The notes beneath the pieces are model-generated. The model was not told where the DNA came from. It saw only the letters and a program-made list of their open reading frames with translations, and made no database searches. From NCBI GenBank assembly GCA_963921335.3, contig CAWUFC020000002.1:1767817-1831816 (forward strand): a stretch of 64,000 nt of DNA. Reading direction: 5' to 3'. Below are positions 1-8,416 of this stretch, in pieces (position 1 is the first letter of the stretch; the number at the start of each line of letters is the position of its first letter). A program made the position numbers and the translations under genes. Source of the stretch: CAWUFC02 sp963921335 (GTDB lineage Bacteria > Pseudomonadota > Gammaproteobacteria > Pseudomonadales > Halieaceae).

Positions 1-441
1 TTGGATCACGCTGTCGCCTATCGTATTGCCGGCTTTCTGCCGGAAACCAAAAATCTGCTCACTGCGCGTTCCAACCTGCGCAAAAAATCCCTGGCCATCC
101 TGCACGGGCACGGCGTGGAAATCGTATCGCCGTCGTTTATGGTGCAGCGACCGGTCGACCCCAGTTTCAAAGTCATACCTGAACGGCCTGTTTTGCATGA
201 AGGCCCGCAGGATTTGGACGAGGTGCCTGAGGAGAAGATATTCGATAAAGCCGAGGAGGCAGCCAGCCTGGAAGAGTTACGCACAGAGCTGGAGACAACC
301 CGGGGCAACCTGAAAGAGCTGCGCGCGCAGCTTAAAACCTGTGAGGAGTCAGAGCAGGCGGATTTACAGTTGAGGTTGCAACAGGGTGAAGCGCGTGAAC
401 ACTGGCTGCAGGCCAGCATCGAACAGAAGCTGGATAGTTAG
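1..441 (+). CDS. MscS-type mechanosensitive channel, C-terminal part (5' cut by window edge)
   Basis: The reading frame is open from the first base, so the true start lies outside the window and only the last 146 residues are seen. The segment SNLRKKSLAILHGHGVEIVS followed by PSFMVQRP is typical of the cytoplasmic C-terminal region of MscS-family small-conductance channels, which gate in response to membrane tension during hypo-osmotic shock. After it comes a Glu/Leu-rich tail of about 70 residues (EELRTELETTRGNLKELRAQ and onward) that is probably a coiled coil, longer than the tail of the classic E. coli protein. The pore helices are not in view, so the family call rests on the C-terminal domain alone. 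Confidence 0.7.
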   Translation: MDHAVAYRIAGFLPETKNLLTARSNLRKKSLAILHGHGVEIVSPSFMVQRPVDPSFKVIPERPVLHEGPQDLDEVPEEKIFDKAEEAASLEELRTELETTRGNLKELRAQLKTCEESEQADLQLRLQQGEAREHWLQASIEQKLDS

Positions 442-449
442 GCGTCCCC

Positions 450-959
450 ATGGCTGACCTCAACACCTATGCATCCATCGCCGAAATCTTCGGCGCTCTC
501 ACCATTATCTGTGCAGGTGTGTTCGGTTTTGTGCAGTACACCGAGTACCGGCGCAATCGCCGCGACCAGGTGGCCGCTGAACTGTGTCGACGTTTCGCAG
601 AGCCGGAGCTGGCCAAGGCCGTCATTCTGGTCAAAGCGATTCCCGAAGGGGCCACAACCGAACAGATACAAGCCCTGGGACACGAGTACGAGGCTGCCGC
701 CCAGATCGTGGGCATGAGCTTCGAAACCATGGGGCTGCTGGTTTACCGTGAGATCGCGTCTTTCGAAATCGTGCAGGAACTCTGTGGCGGACTGCTACAG
801 GAGATGTGGCGCACTATTGGTGTATGGATTCAGGAAAACCGCGAGACCCACGATAACCCGCGATTCGGAGAATGGGTTCAATGGCTGGCGGAGCGCATGA
901 CTGAGGCGGAGGGTGATATCACCCCCGCCTACACCGCGCACCAGCACTGGAAACCTTAA
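450..959 (+). CDS. DUF4760-like small membrane-anchored protein
   Basis: The protein has 169 residues and begins 8 nt after the stop of the MscS-type gene, so the two are probably co-transcribed. One hydrophobic segment near the N-terminus (IFGALTIICAGVFGFVQYTE) is followed by a basic stretch (YRRNRRDQ) and a soluble helical domain, which suggests an N-terminal anchor with the bulk of the protein in the cytoplasm. The pattern resembles DUF4760-type proteins of unknown function. No catalytic motif is visible. Its end overlaps the stop of the convergent Rieske gene by 4 bp. Confidence 0.65.
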   Translation: MADLNTYASIAEIFGALTIICAGVFGFVQYTEYRRNRRDQVAAELCRRFAEPELAKAVILVKAIPEGATTEQIQALGHEYEAAAQIVGMSFETMGLLVYREIASFEIVQELCGGLLQEMWRTIGVWIQENRETHDNPRFGEWVQWLAERMTEAEGDITPAYTAHQHWKP

Positions 960-2119
960 GCGGCTTCCTCGTCGTCGCTAACCGGATTTAATGGTGCTGG
1001 CGCATTGATTGCCGGCACCAGCGGGACCGTGTCCATGACCCAATCCAGTTCAGGGTTCTCACGTCGCGCCGGTGAAGGAATACACAGAACACGACGCCCC
1101 TTGGCTTCAGCCACTTTATGGGAGTCAATCTGCCAGCCTTTCTGTTCAATCAGCCTACGACGGGCGTTGCGGAACGTGCTCATGAACTTGTCGTCTTTCA
1201 CGGACATTTCGTTCATCAGGCACTCGGGCAAATAGTTGGGCGCGGCGCGCTCAACAATGGCGGTGTCCTCTGCAAAGATCTTGCGCAGGCGTTTGCGCGA
1301 GCCCTTGTCGAAGAAATCGTGGTGGAAAAAGCTGCGCAGCTGCGTCGCAAAGGTACGCGTGGTGTGCTCATCAACCGGGGTGTTTGCGTCAAACATGAGG
1401 ATCGACATCTTTGGATTAATGTCGATCTGAATGCGCACGACCATGCCGTTCAGGTGCCACTCAGGCTTTGTCACTGTGGGCTGGCGATCCTTGCGCATAC
1501 GCTTGCGCAGCCAGTTCTCTTTGAAGGCCGGCGGGAACTGCAGGTTCTCGGATTTGCCCTGGTACTCGTTCTTCTCAATGGAGACAATCTGGTTTTCCTG
1601 GGCTGTGGCCTCCATGCCGAATACCGGATGCACGAAGGAGGCATGGGCAATATCGATGCCGTTTTCGACAACTCGGGCAGCCTCGGCCTTCCAGGTCCAC
1701 TCATCGGTAATGGCTTTCCACTTGGGATCGTCATACTCGGGAAATTCCGGCAGCGGGAAACGCTCTTCTTCAGGCGCATCGCCCAGGAACACCCAAATCA
1801 TGCCGTAAGCTTCCTGGGTCGGGTAGGCGTCAATGCGGGCGCGGTCTGGCGGCGTAAAATCCTCGCCTTCGGATGGGACATGAGTGACCTGTCCACAGCC
1901 ATTAAAGCGCCAGCCGTGATAAGGACATGCCACGGTGTCGCCCTTATTCCAGCCCTGCGACAGGGAACCGCCGCGGTGCAGACACACATCACTGGTGCAG
2001 TTCACCTTGCCCTGTTCATCCCGCCACAACACAAAGTCCTGGCCCAGCATACGAACTTGAACCAGCTCATCCGTTACAGCCGAAGACCATTCAGCGACAT
2101 ACCAAAGATTTACTAACAC
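956..2119 (-). CDS. Rieske non-haem iron oxygenase, alpha subunit
   Basis: The 387-residue protein is a Rieske-type oxygenase. The [2Fe-2S] ligands are C46, H48, C65 and H68 (CLHRG and CPYHGW). The mononuclear iron site is D156, H159 and H164 in ENGIDIAHASFVH. Such enzymes hydroxylate or demethylate aromatic, steroid or tetrapyrrole substrates with electrons from a separate reductase, and no reductase is encoded nearby. I see no C-terminal CxxC of the kind plant pheophorbide a oxygenase carries, so it is not a close PaO orthologue. The start is a GTG at 2119 with a GAGGGGG ribosome site upstream. A palindrome (2193-2216) lies 74 bp upstream of the start. YciI-like and RCCR-like genes are the neighbours. 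The substrate is unknown. Confidence 0.9.
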   Translation of the reverse strand: MLVNLWYVAEWSSAVTDELVQVRMLGQDFVLWRDEQGKVNCTSDVCLHRGGSLSQGWNKGDTVACPYHGWRFNGCGQVTHVPSEGEDFTPPDRARIDAYPTQEAYGMIWVFLGDAPEEERFPLPEFPEYDDPKWKAITDEWTWKAEAARVVENGIDIAHASFVHPVFGMEATAQENQIVSIEKNEYQGKSENLQFPPAFKENWLRKRMRKDRQPTVTKPEWHLNGMVVRIQIDINPKMSILMFDANTPVDEHTTRTFATQLRSFFHHDFFDKGSRKRLRKIFAEDTAIVERAAPNYLPECLMNEMSVKDDKFMSTFRNARRRLIEQKGWQIDSHKVAEAKGRRVLCIPSPARRENPELDWVMDTVPLVPAINAPAPLNPVSDDEEAA

Positions 2120-2192
2120 TGCTTTTTCCCCCTCGAATATCAGTACTATGGGGCGTATACGCCACGGTACGATAATCAGATCATCTTTATCA

Positions 2193-2216
2193 TAATGTTA
2201 TAGCAATATATCTTTT
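2193..2216. promoter_or_regulatory. Palindromic operator, copy B, upstream of the Rieske gene
   Basis: This 24-bp AT-rich element matches the perfect palindrome at 2704-2727 at 20 of 24 positions, including an identical 9-base right core (CAATATATC). It lies in the 105-bp gap between the YciI-like gene and the GTG start of the Rieske gene, both on the minus strand. Size and symmetry fit a TetR- or MarR-type dimer site. No cognate regulator gene is adjacent. Confidence 0.55.
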
Positions 2217-2224
2217 GATGCCAG

Positions 2225-2533
2225 TCAGGACATCGGCCGCATGCCGGCTATCAGGTAGGGAAAGACCTCCCCCTCCATACAGCCCTCGGCCAATGCGGGA
2301 TCTGCCCGCATAAACGCCTGCGCCTGGTCATCGTCATCTGCCTCAAATATGACCACACCAAAGGTATCCGCATGAGTGGTCTGGGTACGGCCAAATAACA
2401 CTACCCTGCCGGCAGTCAGTTGCTCTTGCAGGTAGCGAAAATGCGCGTCCAGCGCCTGCTCTTCGTCTATGGTCGGACCCTCTGTCAGCATCGCTGGCCG
2501 GGTGACCTTGAGCAGATAGATATACTCTGCCAT
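2225..2533 (-). CDS. YciI-like (YCII-related) small protein
   Basis: The protein has 102 residues, the usual size of the YCII family, with a ferredoxin-like fold inferred from the family. The pattern YIYLLKVTRP at the start, HFRYLQEQLTAGRVVLFGRT in the middle and a C-terminal GEVFPYLIAGM are characteristic. Family members include isomerase- or dehalogenase-like enzymes that use a His/Asp pair, and H31 in AHFRYL is the probable catalytic histidine. The gene lies on the same strand as the Rieske oxygenase, 105 bp upstream, and divergent from the first RCCR-like gene. The function in this locus is unknown, but processing of a ring-oxidation product would fit. Confidence 0.8.
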   Translation of the reverse strand: MAEYIYLLKVTRPAMLTEGPTIDEEQALDAHFRYLQEQLTAGRVVLFGRTQTTHADTFGVVIFEADDDDQAQAFMRADPALAEGCMEGEVFPYLIAGMRPMS

Positions 2534-2687
2534 GGGTTCCTCCTCAACTCAGCATAGGCCAGAAACCCAGCGCTCGCCGTTGCCCCTGACAAGGTGACTT
2601 ATAACGCCAGCACCTGTTGGGATGGAAGCGCAATCGGCCAGGGTTTCGTGCTTTCTTGCGCTAGATCAAGCACCGCGTCTTTGGGCC

Positions 2688-2715
2688 TTGCAGCCCTTTT
2701 GTTAAATGATATAAC
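2688..2715 (+). promoter_or_regulatory. Predicted sigma-70 promoter of the first RCCR-like gene
   Basis: TTGCAG at 2688-2693 and TATAAC at 2710-2715 are separated by 16 bp and lie about 40 bp upstream of the ATG at 2755. The -10 box falls inside the palindrome at 2704-2727, so a bound repressor would block polymerase. This is a prediction from sequence only. Confidence 0.4.
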
Positions 2716-2727
2716 AATATATCATTT
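2704..2727. promoter_or_regulatory. Perfect 10-4-10 palindromic operator, copy A
   Basis: The left arm AAATGATATA and right arm TATATCATTT are exact reverse complements with ACAA between them. The element lies 27 bp upstream of the first RCCR-like gene and in the divergent region shared with the YciI-like gene. A near copy sits at 2193-2216 and a half-match upstream of the second RCCR-like gene (8374-8397). The architecture is that of a dimeric repressor site. The regulator is not identified. Confidence 0.65.
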
Positions 2728-2754
2728 GCAGCTTAATAGTCGGAGAACACCACC

Positions 2755-3579
2755 ATGTCGGAACCACAGGCCCAGCGCATACTGACCCCCATCTCAGAGT
2801 TGGTCAAAGCCCGCCCTAACGAAGACCGCAGCGCCGAATTCGAGCGCCTTTGGGGCATTCTCGACACCATGCACAAGCGCATCAGCGAGCGCTTTGAGCT
2901 GCAGCGCGATCCCTGCTGTGACGACCTGGTCAACTACGAACTGGAAAGCGGTCACAAAGGCACCACCGAGGTCTACACCGGCCCAGAGATCGATTGGTAC
3001 GTGCACTCCTGGTGTGGCCACCCCCAGCAAACTTTTTCCAACATGCACATTACTATCACCCTTGGGCCCCAGTACCTGGTTCCTAACTTTGGCTTTGCCC
3101 TGGGTACCATTCCCGATCTGTTTATGTACATGGACTACCTGCCCCGCGTCGATCTGCTGCACAACATTGACTACGCCGACAAGTATTACAGCGATGTGAA
3201 TGACGAGTTCCTGCGCCTGCAGGAAACCGACGGCTTCAACCCGTTTATCAGCCGCGACCTGTATACCCGCATTGCGATGACGCCCACAGCAGTAGGCTAC
3301 AGTGCCGAACCCAGCGAAACCAATATTGCCATCGCCGAGGAAGCCGCGATAAACCGCCTGGATCGCTGGCTGAAATGGGTGGATGAAGCGGAGAAAACGC
3401 CGGTAGAAATGCGCCAGGCCATTGCCGAGCGCGACCACCAGATTCGTCGCAACATCTGTGAGCGAGACCCCGCCAACAATGTGGCCGAGGACCTGTACGG
3501 CAAAGACATGGCTGAGCGCCTGGTAAAAACCATCTCCGCAGCCAATCGCACCCTGCCACGCCCCACGGGCGGCTATTAA
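2755..3579 (+). CDS. Red chlorophyll catabolite reductase (RCCR)-like protein, copy 1
   Basis: The 274-residue protein resembles plant RCC reductase (RCCR, related to ferredoxin-dependent bilin reductases) along much of its length. The shared pattern includes PNFG (110-113), a hydrophobic strand, PRVDL (130-134), DYADKYY (139-145), NPFISRDLY (162-170) followed by SPTA-like MTPTA, and a C-terminal ERDxxxRR segment before a Gly-x-x-x-x-x-x-LV helix. Plant RCCR reduces the open-chain tetrapyrrole made by pheophorbide a oxygenase. The plant active site uses a Glu and an Asp. The Glu seems to be absent here (Ala after PNFGF), but this needs an alignment. The gene is under the palindrome at 2704-2727 and is followed after 61 bp by an SDR. 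The substrate is not established; the family assignment is by recalled pattern, without a search. Confidence 0.7.
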   Translation: MSEPQAQRILTPISELVKARPNEDRSAEFERLWGILDTMHKRISERFELQRDPCCDDLVNYELESGHKGTTEVYTGPEIDWYVHSWCGHPQQTFSNMHITITLGPQYLVPNFGFALGTIPDLFMYMDYLPRVDLLHNIDYADKYYSDVNDEFLRLQETDGFNPFISRDLYTRIAMTPTAVGYSAEPSETNIAIAEEAAINRLDRWLKWVDEAEKTPVEMRQAIAERDHQIRRNICERDPANNVAEDLYGKDMAERLVKTISAANRTLPRPTGGY

Positions 3580-3640
3580 GTGACAGGTTTCGCCTGAATT
3601 CGATAGAGTGACGTTCTTTATCTTTAGCTGAGAGGACGTC

Positions 3641-4495
3641 ATGCAGAACTTCGAGGGGCGCGTTGCCGTCATCACCGGCGCTGCCAGCGGTATTGGCAAA
3701 GCCCTGGCGGAACGAGCGGCAAAGCTGGGTATGAAGCTGGCGCTGGCTGACTTTGACAGTGATGGACTGACCAACACGGGCCACCAACTTGCCGAAACCG
3801 GTAGTGAGGTATTCACAGCCACACTGGATGTCACAGACAGCCAGGCGATGGAACAGTTTGCTGCCGATACACTGGCCCGGTTCGGTGCAGCTCACCTGCT
3901 GTTTAATAACGCCGGGGTCGGCGGTGGCGGCAAACTCTGGGAAGTCACCCAGCGGGAATGGCAGTGGGTGATTGGCATTAACCTCAACGGCGTGTTCAAC
4001 GGCATTCGCGCTTTTACGCCTGCACTGCTCGCAGCTGGCGAAGGGCATATTGTGAACACCGCCTCGGTTGCGGGCTTGATGTCAGCTCCGGGCACCAGCA
4101 GCTACACCGTTTCCAAACACGCGGTTGTTGCGATGTCAGAGGTTCTGGCGGGCGACCTGCGAGGAGAAGACGCAGATATTGGTGTATCTGTATTGTGCCC
4201 GTCTTTCGTCAACACCAGCATCTTCCGCAGCTCCCGCTACGCCGACCAACTGGAGCACAGCAAGGAGCAGCGGGCCGAAGAAGCCGCTATTGAAGAGATG
4301 GTAGGCGAGTTTTTCAAGACCGCAATGGGCCCCGAGCGGGTTGCCGAGCTGGTTTTTGAAGCCATCCGCGATGGACAGTTCTACATCCTGCCGCACCCTG
4401 AGGGTACGCGCGAGCAGGTGTCGAAACGACTTCAGGACATTCTCGACAATCGCAGCCCTAGCGTCAGCGGACCGGAGGAGTTTCCCCAGGCTTAA
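3641..4495 (+). CDS. Short-chain dehydrogenase/reductase (classical SDR)
   Basis: The 284-residue protein has the NAD(P)-binding motif GAASGIG (13-19), NNAG (89-92) and the catalytic set S142, Y155 and K159 (YTVSK). Such enzymes oxidise alcohols or reduce carbonyls. A good ribosome site (GAGAGGA) precedes the ATG. It lies 61 bp downstream of the first RCCR-like gene on the same strand and is probably in its operon. The C-terminal extension past residue 230 is longer than in FabG-type SDRs, as often seen in catabolic members. The substrate cannot be read from sequence. Its stop overlaps the stop of the convergent aminotransferase by 4 bp. Confidence 0.85.
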   Translation: MQNFEGRVAVITGAASGIGKALAERAAKLGMKLALADFDSDGLTNTGHQLAETGSEVFTATLDVTDSQAMEQFAADTLARFGAAHLLFNNAGVGGGGKLWEVTQREWQWVIGINLNGVFNGIRAFTPALLAAGEGHIVNTASVAGLMSAPGTSSYTVSKHAVVAMSEVLAGDLRGEDADIGVSVLCPSFVNTSIFRSSRYADQLEHSKEQRAEEAAIEEMVGEFFKTAMGPERVAELVFEAIRDGQFYILPHPEGTREQVSKRLQDILDNRSPSVSGPEEFPQA

Positions 4496-5748
4496 CTGGT
4501 CTGGTGCAACCAGTCAGCCAGGCGGCCCATAGCAGTCACCGTCGGTTCGCAATACTGTTTGAGAAAAGCCGCGTCGATGTCTGCGACTGCGGCTGCAGCC
4601 TTGAGGGCCTGAGCACCGTCGAAATCGACAAAAGCAACTCGCGCAGAAAACTCTCCACCGGGGCGACCAAAGTCGGTACCCGGCAAAATGGCGACACCAG
4701 CCTCATTCAGCAGGCGTCGACACAGCTGAGCGCTGTCTTCAATTTCTTTGAGACCATGAAATCGGGGGAAAAGATAGAATCCACCTTCTGCATCCGCAAG
4801 CTCAGCGCCCGCATGACGCAATTGTTCGGCACAGTGACCGGCCAATGCGCGCAGCACCCTGCGTGAGTCGCGCAAATAGACAGCCATGTCTGCGTGGTTG
4901 TCCAGGGCACTAATAGCCGCATACTGGACCGGACTGTTCACCGAGGTAAAGGTCTCGGTAATCAGCGTCTCCATTGCCCGGTGCAGTGCAGCGAGCTCAT
5001 CGGGAAAGGAAAACCAGCCCAGGCGCCAGCCACCCGCCCCGGCCCACTTGCTCAGGCCATTGCTGACGATGGTTCCCTCCGGGTAGTAGCGCGCCATGGA
5101 CACATGCTCGCCCCGAAAATGAACGCCACTATAGATTTCATCTGACAGCACCACGATCTGGTGCCGACGACAGACTTCGGCAAGCGCCTGCAGTTCATCG
5201 GCACTGTAACAATGCCCGCTGGGGTTATTGGGATAGTTCAGAATCAACAGCCGCGCTCGCGCACCCTGACTGCGGCAATGCGCATCGAGGGCCTGAGGAC
5301 AGAGACCCCAATCCTCGCGATCACTGTTGAGCCAGCTGTAGCTGCGCCCCACCACCGCGGCCTGTGGCTCGTAAGAAACCCAGCCGGGTGACGGCAGCAG
5401 CAACTCCGCCTGGTAAACAAACTGCAACAGGAACAACAACTCTTTGGTACCGGGACCTATTAACACCATCTCGCCGCGGCGACTAACGCCCTCGGTTCGC
5501 CCAAGATGTGCGGCCACCGCATCACAGAGTTCTGGCAAGCCGCGTGCAGACAGGTAGGCTTTCTGGTGAGCGTTGTCTTGCAGGGCTTTTACCACATGAT
5601 CCGGCACCGGAAAGGGTGACTGCCCAAGACCCAGTTTGTAAACCGTATGACCGTCGGCAATAAGCTGACGACAGGTTTCGTTAATGGCGAGTGTCGCGGA
5701 GGGACGCAGTCCAACCACAGTAGGAGTAACAGGAGGCAACATATCCAT
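4492..5748 (-). CDS. PLP-dependent class I/II aminotransferase
   Basis: The 418-residue protein has the fold-type I aminotransferase motifs in order: NYPNNPSG (171-178), DEIY (203-206), the lysine that forms the Schiff base with PLP in SNGLSKW (K234), and the substrate carboxylate arginine region GGWRLGW (R242). Family members move amino groups between amino acids and 2-oxo acids. The substrate is not clear. The gene is monocistronic, convergent with the SDR and codirectional with the large gene upstream (5844-8252), with a gap of about 95 bp. Confidence 0.85.
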   Translation of the reverse strand: MDMLPPVTPTVVGLRPSATLAINETCRQLIADGHTVYKLGLGQSPFPVPDHVVKALQDNAHQKAYLSARGLPELCDAVAAHLGRTEGVSRRGEMVLIGPGTKELLFLLQFVYQAELLLPSPGWVSYEPQAAVVGRSYSWLNSDREDWGLCPQALDAHCRSQGARARLLILNYPNNPSGHCYSADELQALAEVCRRHQIVVLSDEIYSGVHFRGEHVSMARYYPEGTIVSNGLSKWAGAGGWRLGWFSFPDELAALHRAMETLITETFTSVNSPVQYAAISALDNHADMAVYLRDSRRVLRALAGHCAEQLRHAGAELADAEGGFYLFPRFHGLKEIEDSAQLCRRLLNEAGVAILPGTDFGRPGGEFSARVAFVDFDGAQALKAAAAVADIDAAFLKQYCEPTVTAMGRLADWLHQTS

Positions 5749-5843
5749 GGCGATTCACACCTGAGATTGAACTAGAGGAACTCTACTCCGAACCGGAACT
5801 ACTGGCGCGCCGTAATATCGTGAATATTTCGCCGCAGTACGCT

Positions 5844-8252
5844 CTAGGCAATGGCAACGAGGCGCAGCGCTTTTAGAAGGAACCTCTGCCCGGGCGCCAG
5901 TTCAATACGCACATCCAGCGCCGTACTTTTGGGTACTGAGTTAAAGGGGATATGAATACGAGTATCGCCGCTCTCTAGCTGCCCTTTTATTTCACCGTTG
6001 ACACTTAGGACCGCCGCCTGCCCGCCATCTCCCTGATAGCGCCCCTGCAGACGCAATCGATATTGGCTGTGGAACGGCAAAACCCCCTGCAGGAATGGTC
6101 GCATGCGTAGAGTACAGCTGGCACTACGGGTCCAGGCACCATCGCGGCCAGACTCCTCCCAGCCCTCAGCAAGATAGCGCTGCAGATCGATGTCTCTAGC
6201 AAACCCTCCGAAAAGCACTGGATAACTGTCTATGTCGTCAGCTGCCTGGAGAATAGAGTCGACCAGCATCTCGGTTTCGGCAGAAAAGTTCTCGTCACCA
6301 TCAACCCAAAGCTTGCGCCCACTGTCCAACAACTCTGAAGACACCCCATACTTATCAACCAGCTGCTGATTGCTGTCGCTATAGTAGTCACGAATGGAGG
6401 TGACCTGCTGTCTATCTAAAAAATATTTCTGCCCCGCGCTGGTATTTTTCAGGTTTAGCAAGAGTGCATCCACATAATCCCGTCGAGCAATCTCATCGGT
6501 TTCATTCGCTAATCGCTGTTGAGCAGCGAGCGCACTCGGCACATCCAGACTGATGTTGATGTCCTGGGTATAGAACTGGAAATCGTCGGTATCTTCGCAG
6601 CCGAGTCTCGACAGCAGATCCTTTACAACATTTCCATCAGGAAACACCGCGCGGTCGTAGTAAACCACTTCGCATTCCAGTCCAGGGAAGTGTTTCTCCC
6701 AACGCTTTATGGTGGCGTGGTAATCACGCGTGTCCGGCAGTGATGGCTCAATAGCCTGCTGACGCAAATCTATGTCAACTCTTTGTGATTTAATATTCTG
6801 CAACACGCCGCTCTGGATGACATCCGCTTGCTCGCGAAGATAGTAGATAATGCGCACCTGATAGTGACCCAGATATTTCGCCAACAGCCTCAGTTCTTTG
6901 TCTCCCAGGAACTGGGCGCCCTCCCAGCTGAGAAACAGACGGCGAAATCTACCCGCTTTCTGGTTCAGTTCATCCAGCAAGGTTTGCAATTTGCTAGCGT
7001 CTAATTCCTCCAACAGGCCGGCGTGTCCATTATTCTTGCCGAGATAACTAGAAGGCACGTAAACACCATGGCGCACAAGCCAGTCTCGATTCCCATAGGT
7101 ATGGGCTTGTATAGCCGTGCTGCCCGCTTTGTCTGAGCCGATATGCAGCATCAGTTCACGCTCACTATCACTGCCTAATTGCTCACCTTGAGCACTTCGA
7201 CCAACCAGGCAAACCAGGGTCGGGCGCTGGTCTTCCGCGACCTGTTCGGTTCCCGCCTGACCGCTGCAAGAAAAGTTAAACGCTGTTGTCTCTCCCCCCG
7301 CTGCGAAAACTGATTCAAGCAATTCGATTTTGCTGTAGTCGCGATAAAGGTGATAGGCATCCCAGTTGCCATTTCCAGCGGGGTAGAAGGGAGCCGGGTT
7401 GCGGCCATGAATCAGTGCCTGGGAGTAACGGGCACTAAAAAAATTAGCGGTGGTGAGGTAGAGCTGACCGACCGGCGAAAGCCAGCCCAGCAGTTTATCC
7501 AGCAATTCCACAGGATTCACGGTGAGCTGAGACAGAGTTTCAGTAAATAGGATTAAATCGTAACCGCCTCCGCCATCGGTGAGGTCTTCAGGCAATGAAG
7601 CGGGTTCGTTGAGATCAAGCGCATAGTAATTTCGGCAACCGGCAATGCCTTGCGCCCGCTCTGCATTGAAACCGACATAATCCTCAGGCACAGGACGGTC
7701 CAGCAAGTCTAACTGGGCCTCGGGAAACAGCTCAGCATATAGATTTGAAGCGGCTGAAACTCCAATTTCCAGAATGCGCGGGCAACGCTGCTCATGAGTC
7801 AGATACGCGACTGCGTTCACTAACTCAAAAAATCGCTCGCGATGCTGCTCGCAGTATTCTTGCTGACCAATGACATCAAACGCTGGCATCTTAGCAATGG
7901 CCGCCCAGGCATGTTCAAACCGCTCACGGCTGAGCATATTCTTCGCAGCCAGTGCCCGGGAGCGCTCCTCCCAGTCGGGAGCCAGACCGAGCACCGGCTC
8001 AGCTTCATCAGGCGCCCCACCAAAGTGTCGGGCCTCATACTCCTCTGAGTCCATCATCTCGTAAATTAACTGCGCAGGGGTCATCCCATCCCGCAAACGA
8101 CCCAGAGAGTAATGAGCACCAGCGTCGTCGGCATTACGCCCCAGCACACCTCGGTACACCGCCTCAACAAAAGCTCGCATCTCAGCCTCGCTGCTGAAGC
8201 TGCTGATACTTTGATCTGGGGGCTGCTGCTTTTTCTTGCGACGACGAAACAT
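5844..8252 (-). CDS. Multidomain protein: DUF4214-like, methyltransferase, sulfotransferase-like and C-terminal beta domain
   Basis: The 802-residue protein has at least four parts. Residues 23-77 (AVYRGVLGRNADDAGAHYSL) match the DUF4214 type found in surface-polysaccharide proteins. Residues about 155-300 form a class I SAM methyltransferase-like domain (ILEIGVSAASN, DLILFTETLSQL). From residue 370 a sulfotransferase-like P-loop HIGSDKAGSTA opens a domain of about 270 residues. The last 110 residues look beta-rich and may bind carbohydrate. The part from residue 370 on is a paralogue of the protein at 21466-22872, which also has the NNGH and LSWEGA-type segments. Modification of a surface glycan is a reasonable guess, but not shown. 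No signal peptide is seen; the N-terminus is very basic (FRRRKKK). Confidence 0.75.
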   Translation of the reverse strand: MFRRRKKKQQPPDQSISSFSSEAEMRAFVEAVYRGVLGRNADDAGAHYSLGRLRDGMTPAQLIYEMMDSEEYEARHFGGAPDEAEPVLGLAPDWEERSRALAAKNMLSRERFEHAWAAIAKMPAFDVIGQQEYCEQHRERFFELVNAVAYLTHEQRCPRILEIGVSAASNLYAELFPEAQLDLLDRPVPEDYVGFNAERAQGIAGCRNYYALDLNEPASLPEDLTDGGGGYDLILFTETLSQLTVNPVELLDKLLGWLSPVGQLYLTTANFFSARYSQALIHGRNPAPFYPAGNGNWDAYHLYRDYSKIELLESVFAAGGETTAFNFSCSGQAGTEQVAEDQRPTLVCLVGRSAQGEQLGSDSERELMLHIGSDKAGSTAIQAHTYGNRDWLVRHGVYVPSSYLGKNNGHAGLLEELDASKLQTLLDELNQKAGRFRRLFLSWEGAQFLGDKELRLLAKYLGHYQVRIIYYLREQADVIQSGVLQNIKSQRVDIDLRQQAIEPSLPDTRDYHATIKRWEKHFPGLECEVVYYDRAVFPDGNVVKDLLSRLGCEDTDDFQFYTQDINISLDVPSALAAQQRLANETDEIARRDYVDALLLNLKNTSAGQKYFLDRQQVTSIRDYYSDSNQQLVDKYGVSSELLDSGRKLWVDGDENFSAETEMLVDSILQAADDIDSYPVLFGGFARDIDLQRYLAEGWEESGRDGAWTRSASCTLRMRPFLQGVLPFHSQYRLRLQGRYQGDGGQAAVLSVNGEIKGQLESGDTRIHIPFNSVPKSTALDVRIELAPGQRFLLKALRLVAIA

Positions 8253-8373
8253 GCGTAGCTGATAGGCTCTCCGGGTGACAGGCGCGCTATCTTACCTGAT
8301 TACTGCCCGGCTAGCAGAAATCGCACAGCCAGAAAGGTCGGCAGGGATTGCCCTGCGGCCATGCAGCGCCTAC

Positions 8374-8397
8374 AATATGCATAAAGTTATATCATTA
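8374..8397. promoter_or_regulatory. Half-match to the palindromic operator upstream of RCCR-like copy 2
   Basis: The right half (TATATCATTA) matches the right arm of the 2704-2727 palindrome at 9 of 10 positions, but the left half matches at only 5 of 10. It ends 19 bp before the ATG at 8417. Position and half-match suggest, but do not prove, the same regulator. Confidence 0.35.
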
Positions 8398-8416
8398 TGA
8401 CAAATACAGGTCCATC

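Noticed and set aside
1118..2116. 332-residue plus-strand reading frame opposite the Rieske gene
   Set aside because: It is antisense to a gene with full Rieske and iron-binding motifs, and its protein has no recognisable domain or ribosome site.
2794..3834. 346-residue minus-strand reading frame opposite the first RCCR-like gene
   Set aside because: It spans a gene end and the next gene start, lies antisense to conserved motifs and has no family likeness.
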